From positions 1 to 40,157 of the forward strand of contig JANQQF010000020.1 of assembly GCA_028285035.1 (NCBI GenBank): a stretch of 40,157 nt of DNA. Direction: 5' to 3'. The first letter of the stretch is position 1, and each line of letters begins with the position of its first letter. A model generated the notes under the pieces. It saw only the letters and a list, made by a program, of their open reading frames with translations. It made no database searches and was not told the origin of the DNA. Source of the DNA: Phycisphaerae bacterium (GTDB lineage: Bacteria > Chloroflexota > Anaerolineae > 4572-78 > J111). Positions 1-9,111 of the stretch are shown one piece after another. Both the position numbers and the translations under genes were made by a program.

Positions 1-467
1 GGCTATGTCGCCCTCGCTGAATTCAAACGTAATCTTAAATCTGTCAATCCTCCCTTCATCGCTTCTTTAGTTGTCCGCACCTTTTGACCTCATGAGCCTC
101 TCATATTTTGTTTTTTTAGTTGATGACGCTTGAGTTGGGTCGTGAAAGCTAAAGACATTAAGACAGTTGGGATAGAACGTTGCAAAATTGGGGTCGCCAT
201 AGCCGACAGCGATTAGCTTGTAATCTTTCGAATTGTATTCAGCAGCTCATGTATTGAGATAGTCAGCTTGCGAATGAGGTGGGGTTGCTCACCGTGTAAG
301 GGGGACCTTGCGGCCCAGGTAGCGGAAGGGCTACTTCTCATCACCTGTGGGGTGAATGGGGTAGGTGATGTGTCGTCCATCAACGATGGAGATAATCGCT
401 TTCGACAATCGAGAAAACGAGAAGCCCGCTGGCCTTCTACAAAAAGAAAGAAACGTCGGTCCATGTC

Positions 468-507
468 ACTCCCGCGTGCTTTTGTGTATGGTTTTCATGG
501 CGGGAGT
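468..507. repeat. REP-like inverted repeat
   Basis: ACTCCCGC at 468-475 and GCGGGAGT at 500-507 are perfect 8-bp inverted arms around a 24-nt centre. The arms and flanks resemble the common extragenic palindrome of the form GTCATTCCCGC / GCGGGAATCCA, in a diverged state. It would fold as a hairpin in RNA or a cruciform in DNA. There is no U-run, so it is not a terminator. Confidence 0.45.
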
Positions 508-677
508 CCACTGTTCGCTACTCCCAGCCAGCGATCAGGTGCAGTGAGAAAGGTGAGTGGGGGTCGGCATCATTTCAAAATCAGGGGCGCTACCAACCAA
601 CCGAGCTGAGGTTGAGCCGCCTTGCGCATAGACAACGTTCAGATTGCGTGCACCCTCAATGATGTGGTGATTTGCTA

Positions 678-728
678 CAACCAAAAACTTTGTTACATGC
701 TGATAAATATCTGTCGTGGGAGACGGTT
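678..728. repeat. 51-bp direct repeat, copy A
   Basis: This segment matches 22366-22416 in the same orientation with 47 of 51 positions identical (differences at an AT/GC pair, one T/C and one G/T). It ends 4 bp from the last base of the hybrid kinase gene. Together the two copies bracket the whole minus-strand catabolic and signalling block. It is not coding and has no strong internal dyad. Confidence 0.75.
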
Positions 729-731
729 CAA

Positions 732-3700
732 TTAATCCATATACTTTTCAATCAATGTTAAAATTTTGTCCTCATCATAAGCATCGATAAATTGACGTAA
801 CCTTTGGGCAAAGAGGCCATATCTCTCGTCTAATTTCTCTAGGTAATTAACGTGACGTTGTAGCTGGCGAATCTCCCCTTTCATGGCGAGATCATATAAA
901 ATAGCCATCTCCTCTTGAGGGGGCGGGGTCAATTTATCGTCTTGCCCTAATCCTTGATCAGCCTCCTCCTTGGGCAGGTCTTCATAAATCCAATCCAACG
1001 GTAAGTACTCTTTAAATAGCTCGAAAAGCTGTTTGTGTTCAATCGGTTTAGGCAGAATGGCATCATACATTATGTCTAAATGTTGTAGCTTTTCAATTTC
1101 AAAGGTGCTGGCTGATGAAGCGATAATGACCGTATTTTGTAGTTCTGATAGAGTTGCTAGGGTATTGATAACCTCACCCCCATTCATTTCCGGCATAAGC
1201 AAATCAACCAAGATGATGTCAGGACGTACATCTCGAGCTTTATCGAGACCTTTTTGACCATCTTCGGCTTCAATGACCTCAAACCCTAAAGGGATCAGGA
1301 GGCTGAGAAGTAAGTTTCGGTTAGTGGCGTCATCATCTATGACTAACACGGTTTGAGTTGGGCCTGAATACCCAGTAACCCTTCGTTTGCGAGGCACAGG
1401 TTGTTGCGTGGTGGCCCATTGCATACCAAGTGTTAATTCGAGACAAAATTTACTGCCCTGCTCTAAAGCACTTTCGACGTCCAGTGTACCCTGCATAGCT
1501 TCAACTAAATCTTTGGTGATCGCCAAACCCAGCCCCGTTCCTTCAGCCCGATGTTTGGATCCCCCTACTTGCTCAAAGGGAAGAAAAATTCTTTCCTGTT
1601 GTTTAGTGGTCATACCGATGCCAGTATCAATCACTTCAAATCTTATTTTATAATACTGCCACTGATCTGAACTGCTGAGTTCGTACTGATCTTCTGCAAG
1701 ACCAACTCGAAAAACAACCTGGCCACGCTCTGTAAATTTAACAGCGTTGCTCAAAAGATTGATGAGAATTTGTCGTAATCTTTTCTCATCGGCCAATATG
1801 AGGGAAGGTAATAATGTAGCCTCCTCATAGATAAATGTTACGTCATTCATCTGTTGGGTGCGGAGGGTGAAGATACCCACGATACCTTGGAGGAATCTTG
1901 AGAGTTGAAAATCTGTTTGATGAAGCTCCAGTTTACGCGCCTCAATTTTAGCTAAATCTAAAATATCATTGATGAGCGTTAGGAGGTGGTTGCCGCTGTC
2001 TTGAATCGTTTTTATAGCATTTTTTTGGGATGAATCCAAACGATCATCTCGTCTTAGATTTTGCGCATAGCCAAGGATGCCATTTAGAGGTGTGCGAAGT
2101 TCATGGCTCATGCTGGCCAGGAAATCGCTTTTGGCCCGATTGGCAATTTCTGCGATTTCTTTGGCCTTGGCTAATTCTACAGCACGTTGTTGCGTTTGTT
2201 CAAGTAGTCGCTGGTTTTCTACCGCAACAGTCAATTGGCCAAGCAAGGAAAGGTAGGCCCGAATCTCTCGAGGTCTAAAGGTGTAAGCAGTATCCCCTTC
2301 CAGTAATAATACCCCGATCTGTCGATCTTGGGCCCATAACGGCAAGACAACCATGGCGCGAATATTTAACTCGCGCAGGGTGGCCATGGTTGCTGGGTCC
2401 GTGCGTTCATCTTTTTGAGCATCACTGAAAAATAGCGGTTCACGGGATAAAAAGGAGTTGATGATACTGTTGATTGCCCGTGAATAACGTGTACCCGGAA
2501 CGCTAGGGGGTGTGCCTTGACCGCTATGCCAATTGGCAATCGTCTCCATCGACTCAACTTGACCATATCGGTTGTAGTCAAAGACATTCAAAACAGCTCG
2601 GTTAATGACCGGCATGTTTGCCCCTTCAACCACCGTTGCAATCAGTTCTGACAAACTTTTGGCTGACATCATCCCTTGGCTGATTTGATAAAGCTTCTCA
2701 GTTTCAGATAAAGCCTTTTGGGTTTGTTCGAAAAGATTCGCGTTGGTTAGGGCAATGGCTATCTGGTTAGCCAGGGTTCGCATGAGTTGAGCATCCCCTT
2801 GGTTTAAACCAGCCTCACTCTCATCTTGTACATCCAAAACGCCAACAACCTGCTCCTCCGCAATAATGGGCACGGCCATCTCTGAGTGTATATCGGATGA
2901 GGTTGTGCGTATTGATAGATGTGGCTGCTTTTGCCCATTTTGCCTAAACACAATCTCAGCTGTTTGGGCCGCGCGAGCAATCGGACTCTCTTGATTGGTT
3001 AAGGGAATTGGGTTTCGAGGCAATTTTATTTCACCATTACCAGCCTCGGTCGGTTGTACAACAACAAGCTCTTGATCGCGACTCAACAAGTAAACTGAGG
3101 TGTGACTGTAATCAAAACCCTGTTTGATCCGTCTAACAACATCTCTAGCTAGTTCACTCACGTCCAATTTGCTGGTTAACCGCTGACTGATCTCTACGAT
3201 TGTTTCAAGCTGCTCGGTTTGTTTGGCTAAATTGTCGATGGTGTTGTGTAGTCGGAGAGTCATAATGTTGATAGTGGTGGCCAATCGACCAATTTCATCC
3301 TTCGACTCAACATCCGCTTGAGCCGTGAAATCACCAGCGGCAATCTCTTCAGCGGTTGTGATTAAGCGGTGAACCGGGCCAGCAATATTTTCTTTAAATA
3401 ACAGCGCCATACTCACCCCTAGCACCAAAGCGATCACACCACTGACGATGGTTTGCCAGCGCACCAAAGCGAGACTTTGACGCCCGCGATTGAGATCGGT
3501 TTGTAATAAAGTCTGTTGGCCTGTGGTCATCTCATCCAATAATTGCAGCATTTGTTCTGCTTGTGGCTCAGCTTCGGTTTTAAACAGATATAAATCTTCG
3601 TACGCCCGTTCACCCTCCGTGAGTTCAAAGATTTTGAGGGGTAAAACGAGGATATCTTTTCGGGCTTCGGTAACATCAGTGAACAACTTTATTTGGTCAG

Positions 3701-4505
3701 CCGTAAGTGATGCTTTATTGGCCTCCAGATTTTCCCAAGCCAGTCGATTGGCATCCAAGCTAAAGGCGTACCCGTGTTTGAAGGTTAAATCGCCTGAGGT
3801 TGCGTAGGCGTGTAGATTGGTGGCCAAGGCCTGGAATGAACTTTTTAGATCGACAATATTGGTCAGTAGCGTTTGATTTTTGATCGATGATTCCCGGTCT
3901 TGTTGTAGTTCAATAAGCTGATCAAGTTGTTGGAGGATTTCATTATTTAAGGGGCGAAACTCCGCACTTTCAACGCGTAGGGCTGGGCGATTTTCAATGG
4001 TGTTGTCGTGGAGTTCAAATAAGCGTTCAGAGATGGGTGACCAGGTTTCAAATGTCGACTGTAATTCGTGTAGACGTTGAGTGTCCGTAACATCTGTCCA
4101 GTTTGCAGAAAGCTCCTCTAATTGAGCCAAGTTGATTTCGAAAACTTCCTTAGCTTTATTGTAATCATCAATGTTTTTCAAATCACTCAAGATCAGATAC
4201 CCACGCACAGCAGCTTGCATCTCCAGTAGACTTGATTGAGCTTGGGCTGAGGCTAAGGCTGCTGGCACCCGAACATCCTCAGTTAAATTGATGTTTTGGG
4301 TAGCTTGACGGCTGGCCACAAAAATTAAACCCACCACGAGTAAGGTGAGCAAAACTAAAATACCGAACCCGATATTAAGCTTCATCCCAATATTGAGATT
4401 GTTAAACGCTTGCATCCCTGGCAAACGATTTAACACCCGCTTGGGCGGGATCTCATTTGTTGTGCTTAGTTGATTGGTTAATGGAGATTCTGAAAGTGAT
4501 GACAT
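732..4505 (-). CDS. Hybrid sensor histidine kinase (TM-ectodomain-TM-HAMP-GAF-GAF-HisKA-HATPase-REC)
   Basis: A 1257-residue membrane hybrid histidine kinase. A transmembrane helix at about 45-64 and a second at about 350-369 enclose a largely helical extracytoplasmic region of roughly 285 residues. Then follow HAMP (about 370-425), two GAF domains (about 445-595 and 620-770), the dimerisation and phosphoacceptor domain with SHELRTP and His801, an HATPase domain with DTGIGM and GTGLGL boxes, and a receiver domain with the VDDD-type acid cluster and phosphoacceptor Asp1101. A C-terminal tail of about 90 residues has no clear domain. No separate DNA-binding partner follows it. The solute-binding protein gene lies 36 bp upstream on the same strand, so binding of a sugar-loaded protein to the ectodomain is a plausible input (inference). 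The ligand is unknown. Confidence 0.93.
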   Translation of the reverse strand: MSSLSESPLTNQLSTTNEIPPKRVLNRLPGMQAFNNLNIGMKLNIGFGILVLLTLLVVGLIFVASRQATQNINLTEDVRVPAALASAQAQSSLLEMQAAVRGYLILSDLKNIDDYNKAKEVFEINLAQLEELSANWTDVTDTQRLHELQSTFETWSPISERLFELHDNTIENRPALRVESAEFRPLNNEILQQLDQLIELQQDRESSIKNQTLLTNIVDLKSSFQALATNLHAYATSGDLTFKHGYAFSLDANRLAWENLEANKASLTADQIKLFTDVTEARKDILVLPLKIFELTEGERAYEDLYLFKTEAEPQAEQMLQLLDEMTTGQQTLLQTDLNRGRQSLALVRWQTIVSGVIALVLGVSMALLFKENIAGPVHRLITTAEEIAAGDFTAQADVESKDEIGRLATTINIMTLRLHNTIDNLAKQTEQLETIVEISQRLTSKLDVSELARDVVRRIKQGFDYSHTSVYLLSRDQELVVVQPTEAGNGEIKLPRNPIPLTNQESPIARAAQTAEIVFRQNGQKQPHLSIRTTSSDIHSEMAVPIIAEEQVVGVLDVQDESEAGLNQGDAQLMRTLANQIAIALTNANLFEQTQKALSETEKLYQISQGMMSAKSLSELIATVVEGANMPVINRAVLNVFDYNRYGQVESMETIANWHSGQGTPPSVPGTRYSRAINSIINSFLSREPLFFSDAQKDERTDPATMATLRELNIRAMVVLPLWAQDRQIGVLLLEGDTAYTFRPREIRAYLSLLGQLTVAVENQRLLEQTQQRAVELAKAKEIAEIANRAKSDFLASMSHELRTPLNGILGYAQNLRRDDRLDSSQKNAIKTIQDSGNHLLTLINDILDLAKIEARKLELHQTDFQLSRFLQGIVGIFTLRTQQMNDVTFIYEEATLLPSLILADEKRLRQILINLLSNAVKFTERGQVVFRVGLAEDQYELSSSDQWQYYKIRFEVIDTGIGMTTKQQERIFLPFEQVGGSKHRAEGTGLGLAITKDLVEAMQGTLDVESALEQGSKFCLELTLGMQWATTQQPVPRKRRVTGYSGPTQTVLVIDDDATNRNLLLSLLIPLGFEVIEAEDGQKGLDKARDVRPDIILVDLLMPEMNGGEVINTLATLSELQNTVIIASSASTFEIEKLQHLDIMYDAILPKPIEHKQLFELFKEYLPLDWIYEDLPKEEADQGLGQDDKLTPPPQEEMAILYDLAMKGEIRQLQRHVNYLEKLDERYGLFAQRLRQFIDAYDEDKILTLIEKYMD

Positions 4506-4541
4506 AACGCTGACCCTGTTAATGCGATTATTCTATCCATC

Positions 4542-6038
4542 TTACTGTCCATACCCTAAATCAACAAGCTTTTTCTCTACTGCAACAGCGGCTTGATCGA
4601 GCGCTTGGTCAGGCGTGAGTTCGCCGGTAATAGCTTGATGAATGTAAGGGGAAATTATGTCGCGAATTTCAATATGAAAGGGGAAGGGGGGGGCGCCTGC
4701 AAAAAGCCGCCCCTGTTCTTTCATAAGAGTGTAGTAACCATTGAGCTTTTTGTCTTGATTTTGTACCAACGTATGATCAAATGTTGAAAGATGAACAACC
4801 CGGCTGCTGGTAGCTGCCCATTCGGGTTGAATATTTGGCTGCCCTAGGTATTGCAACCACAATAAGGCCGCCTCTTTATTGCGAGAAGAGTTAGAAATGC
4901 CAAAAGCCCCACCATCATAATAGCCCAAATATCCTTGACCCAGAAGGACATCTTCGATAACGCCAGAGGCTGTTGGGGGCAAGGCAACGCCTACTTTCCC
5001 GACAACATCTGATCTACTGGAGTCGGTTGCAATCCAAGCCGTATTTTCACCATAAACCCAGCCTTGAGCCACCCGACCTGAGGCGAAGGTGTTAGCCACT
5101 TCAATCCAAGTGCTTTCTGTGGATTCTGGGGGGGCATATTGCAATAGATCGATCCAAAAGGCTAGGGCTGCCTTCGCTTTCTGACTATCTAGTTGGCCGC
5201 CATTCGTTTCAGTTGCCTTAAAGTTATCAAGATTTATGCCCCAATTATAGATGCCATAGGCAGGAGCGATCGTTTCAAAAAACTCATAAAAAGAGGCTGG
5301 ATGCCCAACACCAGCTTGAACAGTCGTTCCCCATAAATTTAAGCTATTTTCTTGGCCATACTGGGTGAAAAATTGAGCATTATCCCGATATTGTTCAAAC
5401 GTAACCGCCGGGGCTAAGGGATAGTTGTACTCGAGGGCAAAAGCGGCCTGTATCGCTGGGTCTTCAAATAAATCTTTGCGATAGAGATAGGTTTTTGGAA
5501 AGGCCTCAATGGGTACACCGTAAAGATTTTGGGTTTCTGGGTCTCGAAATTCATTGATAAATGAGGTAAAGTCAACAGGGTCAAATTCAGGTAAAACAAG
5601 CTCTGGTTTATCTTGCATAGCCTGCGATAAATTGACTAAAAATCCCTGGCCCAAGTAACTATAAATAAAATCTTGTTCGACATAGATAAAATCATAAAGA
5701 CCCGTACCTTCTCTTAAATCTTGAATCGTTAACTCATACATCGTATCATAACGAGTGATCTCCATTTCAACCTTAATGCCCGTTTCTTCTTCAAAAGCTG
5801 GGACGAGTACCTCTTTGATATAAACCGAGGCGGGTGTGTTTTCAGTGATACCTCGGATGACTATTCCTTGATATGGGGTGGCCGCTTGGGAGAGGTAATC
5901 AGACTCGGCAATAGTGGTTGCTTCTAAGCTGCTTTTTGCCGGTTCAACCGTGATAACTCTGCCTTGGGCTGAGCTGCACCCTACTGAAGCTACGCTGAAT
6001 AAAAGTATAAATAAAGTTGATAACTTTTGAGCAAACAT
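4542..6038 (-). CDS. Solute-binding lipoprotein, ABC sugar/polyol type, probable sensory paralogue
   Basis: A 498-residue extracellular solute-binding protein of the sugar/polyol class (SBP family 1). The N terminus has a hydrophobic signal segment and a lipobox ending SVGC, so the mature protein should be lipidated at Cys21. From about residue 55 on it aligns with the binding protein at 20355-22046 along its full length (shared blocks such as [19 protein letters not shown] and GWVYGEN), so the two are paralogues. Unlike that one it has no permease beside it. It sits between a two-component pair and a large membrane hybrid kinase. I infer that it presents the ligand to the kinase rather than serving transport. 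A good ribosome site (AAAGGAG) lies 8 nt before the ATG, and a strong hairpin lies just upstream. Confidence 0.92.
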   Translation of the reverse strand: MFAQKLSTLFILLFSVASVGCSSAQGRVITVEPAKSSLEATTIAESDYLSQAATPYQGIVIRGITENTPASVYIKEVLVPAFEEETGIKVEMEITRYDTMYELTIQDLREGTGLYDFIYVEQDFIYSYLGQGFLVNLSQAMQDKPELVLPEFDPVDFTSFINEFRDPETQNLYGVPIEAFPKTYLYRKDLFEDPAIQAAFALEYNYPLAPAVTFEQYRDNAQFFTQYGQENSLNLWGTTVQAGVGHPASFYEFFETIAPAYGIYNWGINLDNFKATETNGGQLDSQKAKAALAFWIDLLQYAPPESTESTWIEVANTFASGRVAQGWVYGENTAWIATDSSRSDVVGKVGVALPPTASGVIEDVLLGQGYLGYYDGGAFGISNSSRNKEAALLWLQYLGQPNIQPEWAATSSRVVHLSTFDHTLVQNQDKKLNGYYTLMKEQGRLFAGAPPFPFHIEIRDIISPYIHQAITGELTPDQALDQAAVAVEKKLVDLGYGQ

Positions 6039-6057
6039 CCTTGTTACTCCTTTTATG

Positions 6058-6090
6058 AAAAGACCCTACCATTCATTGGCAGGGTCTTTT
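6058..6090 (-). terminator. Hairpin between kinase and binding-protein genes
   Basis: AAAAGACCCT (6058-6067) pairs perfectly with AGGGTCTTTT (6081-6090), with two more possible CC/GG pairs inside. On the minus strand the last arm ends in TCTTTT, so it can act as an intrinsic terminator for the response regulator and kinase pair. It ends only about 20 bp before the ATG of the binding protein, leaving no room for a full promoter between them. The downstream genes therefore need read-through, or a promoter overlapping or upstream of the hairpin. Confidence 0.7.
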
Positions 6091-6116
6091 CTGTTTATTG
6101 GCTTATGCTCTGGAAA

Positions 6117-7286
6117 TTAAGCAATATCCTGAGGGAGTGTAATGGTTAAGCAGCTCCCCTGTCCCGGTTCTGACTCAACATTAAACTCACCCCCCAATAA
6201 TTTGGTCCGTTCTCGCATGCCAAGCAACCCTGTTCCATTCTCAGCCGTTTGATAATCCATAATTTTGGCGACATTAAAGCCTGGGCCATTATCTTCAATG
6301 AAGATGGCGATGTCGGTGGCTGAACGCTCCAAACGAATCTGGACATTTGTTGCACTCTGGGCGTGTTTGGCGATATTAGTTAACGCTTCTTGTACAATAC
6401 GATATACTGCTGTTTCTAAGATGGCACTGGCGCGCTCTTCCAAGCCGAGGGTTTCAAAATTCACCTCAATATTAATCCGTTGGGTATATCGTTTGATGTA
6501 CCATAGCAGAGTCGGCACTAACCCCAGATCATCTAACATCGGTGGTCGTAAATTTAGCGATAATTCCCGAACTTGCTCTAAGGTTTGATCGGCTAGCCAG
6601 GCGGCTTCGGCTAATCGCTCCATCACGTCTGGCGACACATCTGATGATAAAGCCTCTTGTACCGAGGTCAGATTAATGCTAATAGCCGTTAGGGATTGGC
6701 CCATTTCATCGTGTAGTTCCTGGGCCAATTGGGTGCGTTCAGCTTCTTGTACTTGAGTCAACTTGCTGGTCAAGGCTCGTAGCTGGCTTCGTTGTTGATT
6801 AACTGCCTCAAACAGGCGCGTTTTTTCCACTTGATTACTGATGGCTAATTGTTGATTTTTCTCTTCCAAGCTTAAGGTTAAATCCCGTAAACGGAGATGT
6901 GTTTTTATCCGAGCCAATACCTCTTCTTGGTGCAGCGGCTTCGTGACATAGTCAACCGCGCCTACCTCAAAGCCTTTAACCTTGTCCTCCGAGCTACTCA
7001 AGGAGGTCATAAAGATGACTGGAATATCCTGAGTGGTTGGCTGTGCCTTTAAGCGACGACAGGTTTCAAATCCGTCCATATCGGGCATCAGGACATCTAA
7101 CAAAATGATGTCAGGTCGATCATACTCCACCCGTTTGAGGGCACTCTGCCCACTACGAGCCATTCGAATACCAAACCCGTAATTCTCTAGAAAATCGATA
7201 ATGACTTCCAGGTTTACGGGTGTGTCATCAACCACTAAAATATTGTAATCTTGGTAATTTAATTGATCTGAATTATTGCTCGTCAT
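6117..7286 (-). CDS. Receiver-linked histidine kinase (REC-HisKA_3-HATPase), NarX/DegS class
   Basis: A 389-residue soluble kinase with no membrane segment. An N-terminal receiver domain (about 15-130) carries a DD acid pair and phosphoacceptor Asp64 in LLDVLMPDMDG. A short coiled linker leads to a HisKA_3 dimerisation domain with His192 in AQELHDEMGQ, then an HATPase domain with EALTNIAKHA, DNGPGF and GTGLLGMRER boxes. HisKA_3 kinases typically pair with NarL-type regulators, and one is encoded immediately upstream: the regulator stop and this start overlap by one base (TAATG), which suggests translational coupling. The receiver probably takes phosphate from another kinase, perhaps the hybrid kinase at 732-4505, making this a relay point (inference). 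Confidence 0.93.
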   Translation of the reverse strand: MTSNNSDQLNYQDYNILVVDDTPVNLEVIIDFLENYGFGIRMARSGQSALKRVEYDRPDIILLDVLMPDMDGFETCRRLKAQPTTQDIPVIFMTSLSSSEDKVKGFEVGAVDYVTKPLHQEEVLARIKTHLRLRDLTLSLEEKNQQLAISNQVEKTRLFEAVNQQRSQLRALTSKLTQVQEAERTQLAQELHDEMGQSLTAISINLTSVQEALSSDVSPDVMERLAEAAWLADQTLEQVRELSLNLRPPMLDDLGLVPTLLWYIKRYTQRINIEVNFETLGLEERASAILETAVYRIVQEALTNIAKHAQSATNVQIRLERSATDIAIFIEDNGPGFNVAKIMDYQTAENGTGLLGMRERTKLLGGEFNVESEPGQGSCLTITLPQDIA

Positions 7287-7945
7287 TACTCGTCCAGGTT
7301 GATAACCCCTTTGCGAATGGCGTATTTAACCAATTTGGCGGTGTTGTGGATGTCTAGTTTATCCATCAGGCTGACGCGATGGTTATTCACCGTTTTGATA
7401 CTTATCGACAGTTGTTCAGCAATTTCTCGATTAGAGAAGCCCTCCGTAACGAGCTGTAGAATTTGTCGTTCTCGATCCGTCAGTTTTTCGTAGTTGTCTT
7501 CGCTGTCTAGATTTGATGATTGTTGCACATAGCCATCAATCACGACTTTGGAGATTGATGGACTTAAATAGGATTCACCTTGATAAATTGCCTGAATTGC
7601 CGTTACTAACTCCTTCGGGGCTGTCTTTTTTATCAAATACCCCGCTGCTCCGGCCCGTAGAAATTGGAGGACATACTCTTCATTTGTATGCATCGTTAAG
7701 ATAAGAATCTTGACATCAGGAAACATTTTTTTGATTTGACGGGTAGCGGTAAGACCATTTAGCACCGGCATTGTGTGATCCATGATTACCAAATCAGGCG
7801 AGAATTTCTCGACCTGATTGATCGCCGCTTGTCCATCCTCGGCCTCACCAACCACTTCGATATTATCCTCTGCATCCAGTAAGGCTCGAATGCCTTTTCG
7901 GACGATGGTGTGATCTTCGGCCAAGACAACTTTTATTTTGCTCAT
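7286..7945 (-). CDS. NarL/FixJ-family response regulator
   Basis: A 219-residue regulator: receiver domain at about 1-120 with acid residues in LAEDH, phosphoacceptor Asp56 in VIMDHTMP and a conserved Lys in the KKTAPKEL segment, then a LuxR-type helix-turn-helix (about 150-215) with LTDRERQILQLV and SNREIAEQL. Size is typical for the family. It is the output partner of the HisKA_3 kinase that follows it with a 1-bp overlap. It starts a signalling segment separated from the upstream dehydrogenases by about 140 bp, so it probably has its own promoter. Its targets are unknown; the adjacent polyol operon is the obvious candidate. Confidence 0.95.
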   Translation of the reverse strand: MSKIKVVLAEDHTIVRKGIRALLDAEDNIEVVGEAEDGQAAINQVEKFSPDLVIMDHTMPVLNGLTATRQIKKMFPDVKILILTMHTNEEYVLQFLRAGAAGYLIKKTAPKELVTAIQAIYQGESYLSPSISKVVIDGYVQQSSNLDSEDNYEKLTDRERQILQLVTEGFSNREIAEQLSISIKTVNNHRVSLMDKLDIHNTAKLVKYAIRKGVINLDE

Positions 7946-7988
7946 TGTATGACCCTCACTTTTGTTTGCTCAAGAGGTTAGTGATTAG

Positions 7989-8018
7989 GGTATAAATTTT
8001 TCGTCGTCTATTTCCCAA
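7989..8018 (-). promoter_or_regulatory. Candidate sigma-70 promoter for the response regulator and kinase pair
   Basis: On the minus strand TTGGGA (plus positions 8013-8018) and TATACC (7989-7994) are separated by 18 bp and lie about 45-75 bp upstream of the response regulator start. The rest of the 7946-8083 gap holds a weak CCCTA/TAGGG dyad near 8036-8051 and no clear terminator for the upstream gene. Confidence 0.35.
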
Positions 8019-8083
8019 TTTATCACCGATAACGCCCCTAAGCTTATAGGGTTCTACAATTATAACACGATACATAACAGAAC

Positions 8084-9094
8084 CTAAGCGGGCTGTAGAT
8101 GCACCTTCATCGTTTTTCCAGCGGCAAATTGTTGAAAGCCGGTCTCAAAATCTGTTAAAGGTAAGGTATGACTAATCAGTGGTGAAACATCAATCACCTC
8201 ATTGGCTAACCAAGCGATGGTTTGCTCAAAGGTGTAACACAAGGCAAAACTGCCTATAATTGTCCAATCGTATCGGAAGATTTTGTAAGGGCTAAGGGTT
8301 ACTGTGGCATCCATTGGGGTCACCCCAAACTGCAAAAACTGTCCCCGAGGCTTCAAGAAATCAAAGGCCTGTTCGATGACGGCTGGTACACCTGTCGCAT
8401 CGATGACCACAGCGAAGCCATAGGGAGCCAATGCTTGCAGGGCCTCATCCTGTTCCGGGCCAACCGCTACAGTTGTGGATGCCCCCATTTGGCCAGCCAA
8501 CGCCAGTCGATTAGCCTGCTTATCCACAACCACCACCTGCGAGGCCCCACTATGTCGCATGGCCTGTGTTAATAGCAATCCCATCGGGCCAGCTCCAAAA
8601 ATCAGCACCTCATCACCTGTCGTCACCTGAAAGCGGCTGAGGGCGTGAACAACACAGGACAAGGGCTCAATAAAAGCAGCTTGACCGTCGCTTAAATTAT
8701 CGGGCACCTGATAGCAAGCCTTGGCCGGGGCGGCCACATATTGAGCAAAGCCGCCTGATCGGGTGATACCTACACCTTCCCAATTTAAACAATGATTGGC
8801 CTGCTGGTTGCGGCAGAAGTAACAATGGCCACAATATAAATTGGGGTCAACTGCCACCCGATCGCCCACCCTAAAGTCGGTCACGGCCTTACCCACCTCA
8901 ACAATGGATCCGACAAATTCGTGACCGGGAATGAGGGGAAAGTCGGACATATATTCATTGCGATAAATGTGGACATCTGTCCCGCAAATTCCGCTGGCCG
9001 TAACCTGAACTACAACCTCATCTGGCTGACAACTCGGGTCAGGAACCTGTTCGATGGCGATTGTTTCTGGGGATGTAAAAACAACTGCTTGCAC
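8084..9094 (-). CDS. Zinc-dependent medium-chain alcohol/polyol dehydrogenase
   Basis: A medium-chain NAD(P)-dependent zinc dehydrogenase, 336 residues from the start chosen here. I chose the GTG at 9094 because TAAGGAG lies just before it, directly after the stop of the upstream gene; a longer frame to 9130 would overlap that gene and lacks a ribosome site. Catalytic zinc residues are visible in GICGTD and GHE. The structural zinc loop has the full C-x2-C-x2-C-x7-C pattern in [16 protein letters not shown]. The nucleotide fold has GAGPMG. It resembles threonine/sorbitol dehydrogenase-like enzymes; the substrate is not determined. It is the last of four such enzymes in the operon and the last catabolic gene before the signalling genes. 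Confidence 0.9.
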   Translation of the reverse strand: MQAVVFTSPETIAIEQVPDPSCQPDEVVVQVTASGICGTDVHIYRNEYMSDFPLIPGHEFVGSIVEVGKAVTDFRVGDRVAVDPNLYCGHCYFCRNQQANHCLNWEGVGITRSGGFAQYVAAPAKACYQVPDNLSDGQAAFIEPLSCVVHALSRFQVTTGDEVLIFGAGPMGLLLTQAMRHSGASQVVVVDKQANRLALAGQMGASTTVAVGPEQDEALQALAPYGFAVVIDATGVPAVIEQAFDFLKPRGQFLQFGVTPMDATVTLSPYKIFRYDWTIIGSFALCYTFEQTIAWLANEVIDVSPLISHTLPLTDFETGFQQFAAGKTMKVHLQPA

Positions 9095-9111
9095 AGCGAA
9101 TCTCCTTATAG

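Larger units (their letters stand above)
1..731. other. Gene-poor left edge with decayed or repetitive sequence
   Basis: I see no gene I can assign here. A short plus-strand frame is open from the window edge to a TGA at 88-90 and could be the 3' end of a gene lying outside. A minus-strand frame of about 55 codons, ending near position 71, reads like protein but is cut off upstream by stops in all frames, as expected of a decayed gene. The stretch also holds a REP-like inverted repeat near 468-507 and a 51-bp repeat at 678-728. Best read as intergenic debris. Confidence 0.4.

Noticed and set aside
213..464. Minus-strand open frame of 83 codons
   Set aside because: No convincing start; composition looks like a chance frame in decayed sequence.
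268..609. Plus-strand open frame of 113 codons
   Set aside because: No ribosome site and no recognisable protein pattern; it runs across a REP-like palindrome and overlaps a competing minus-strand frame.
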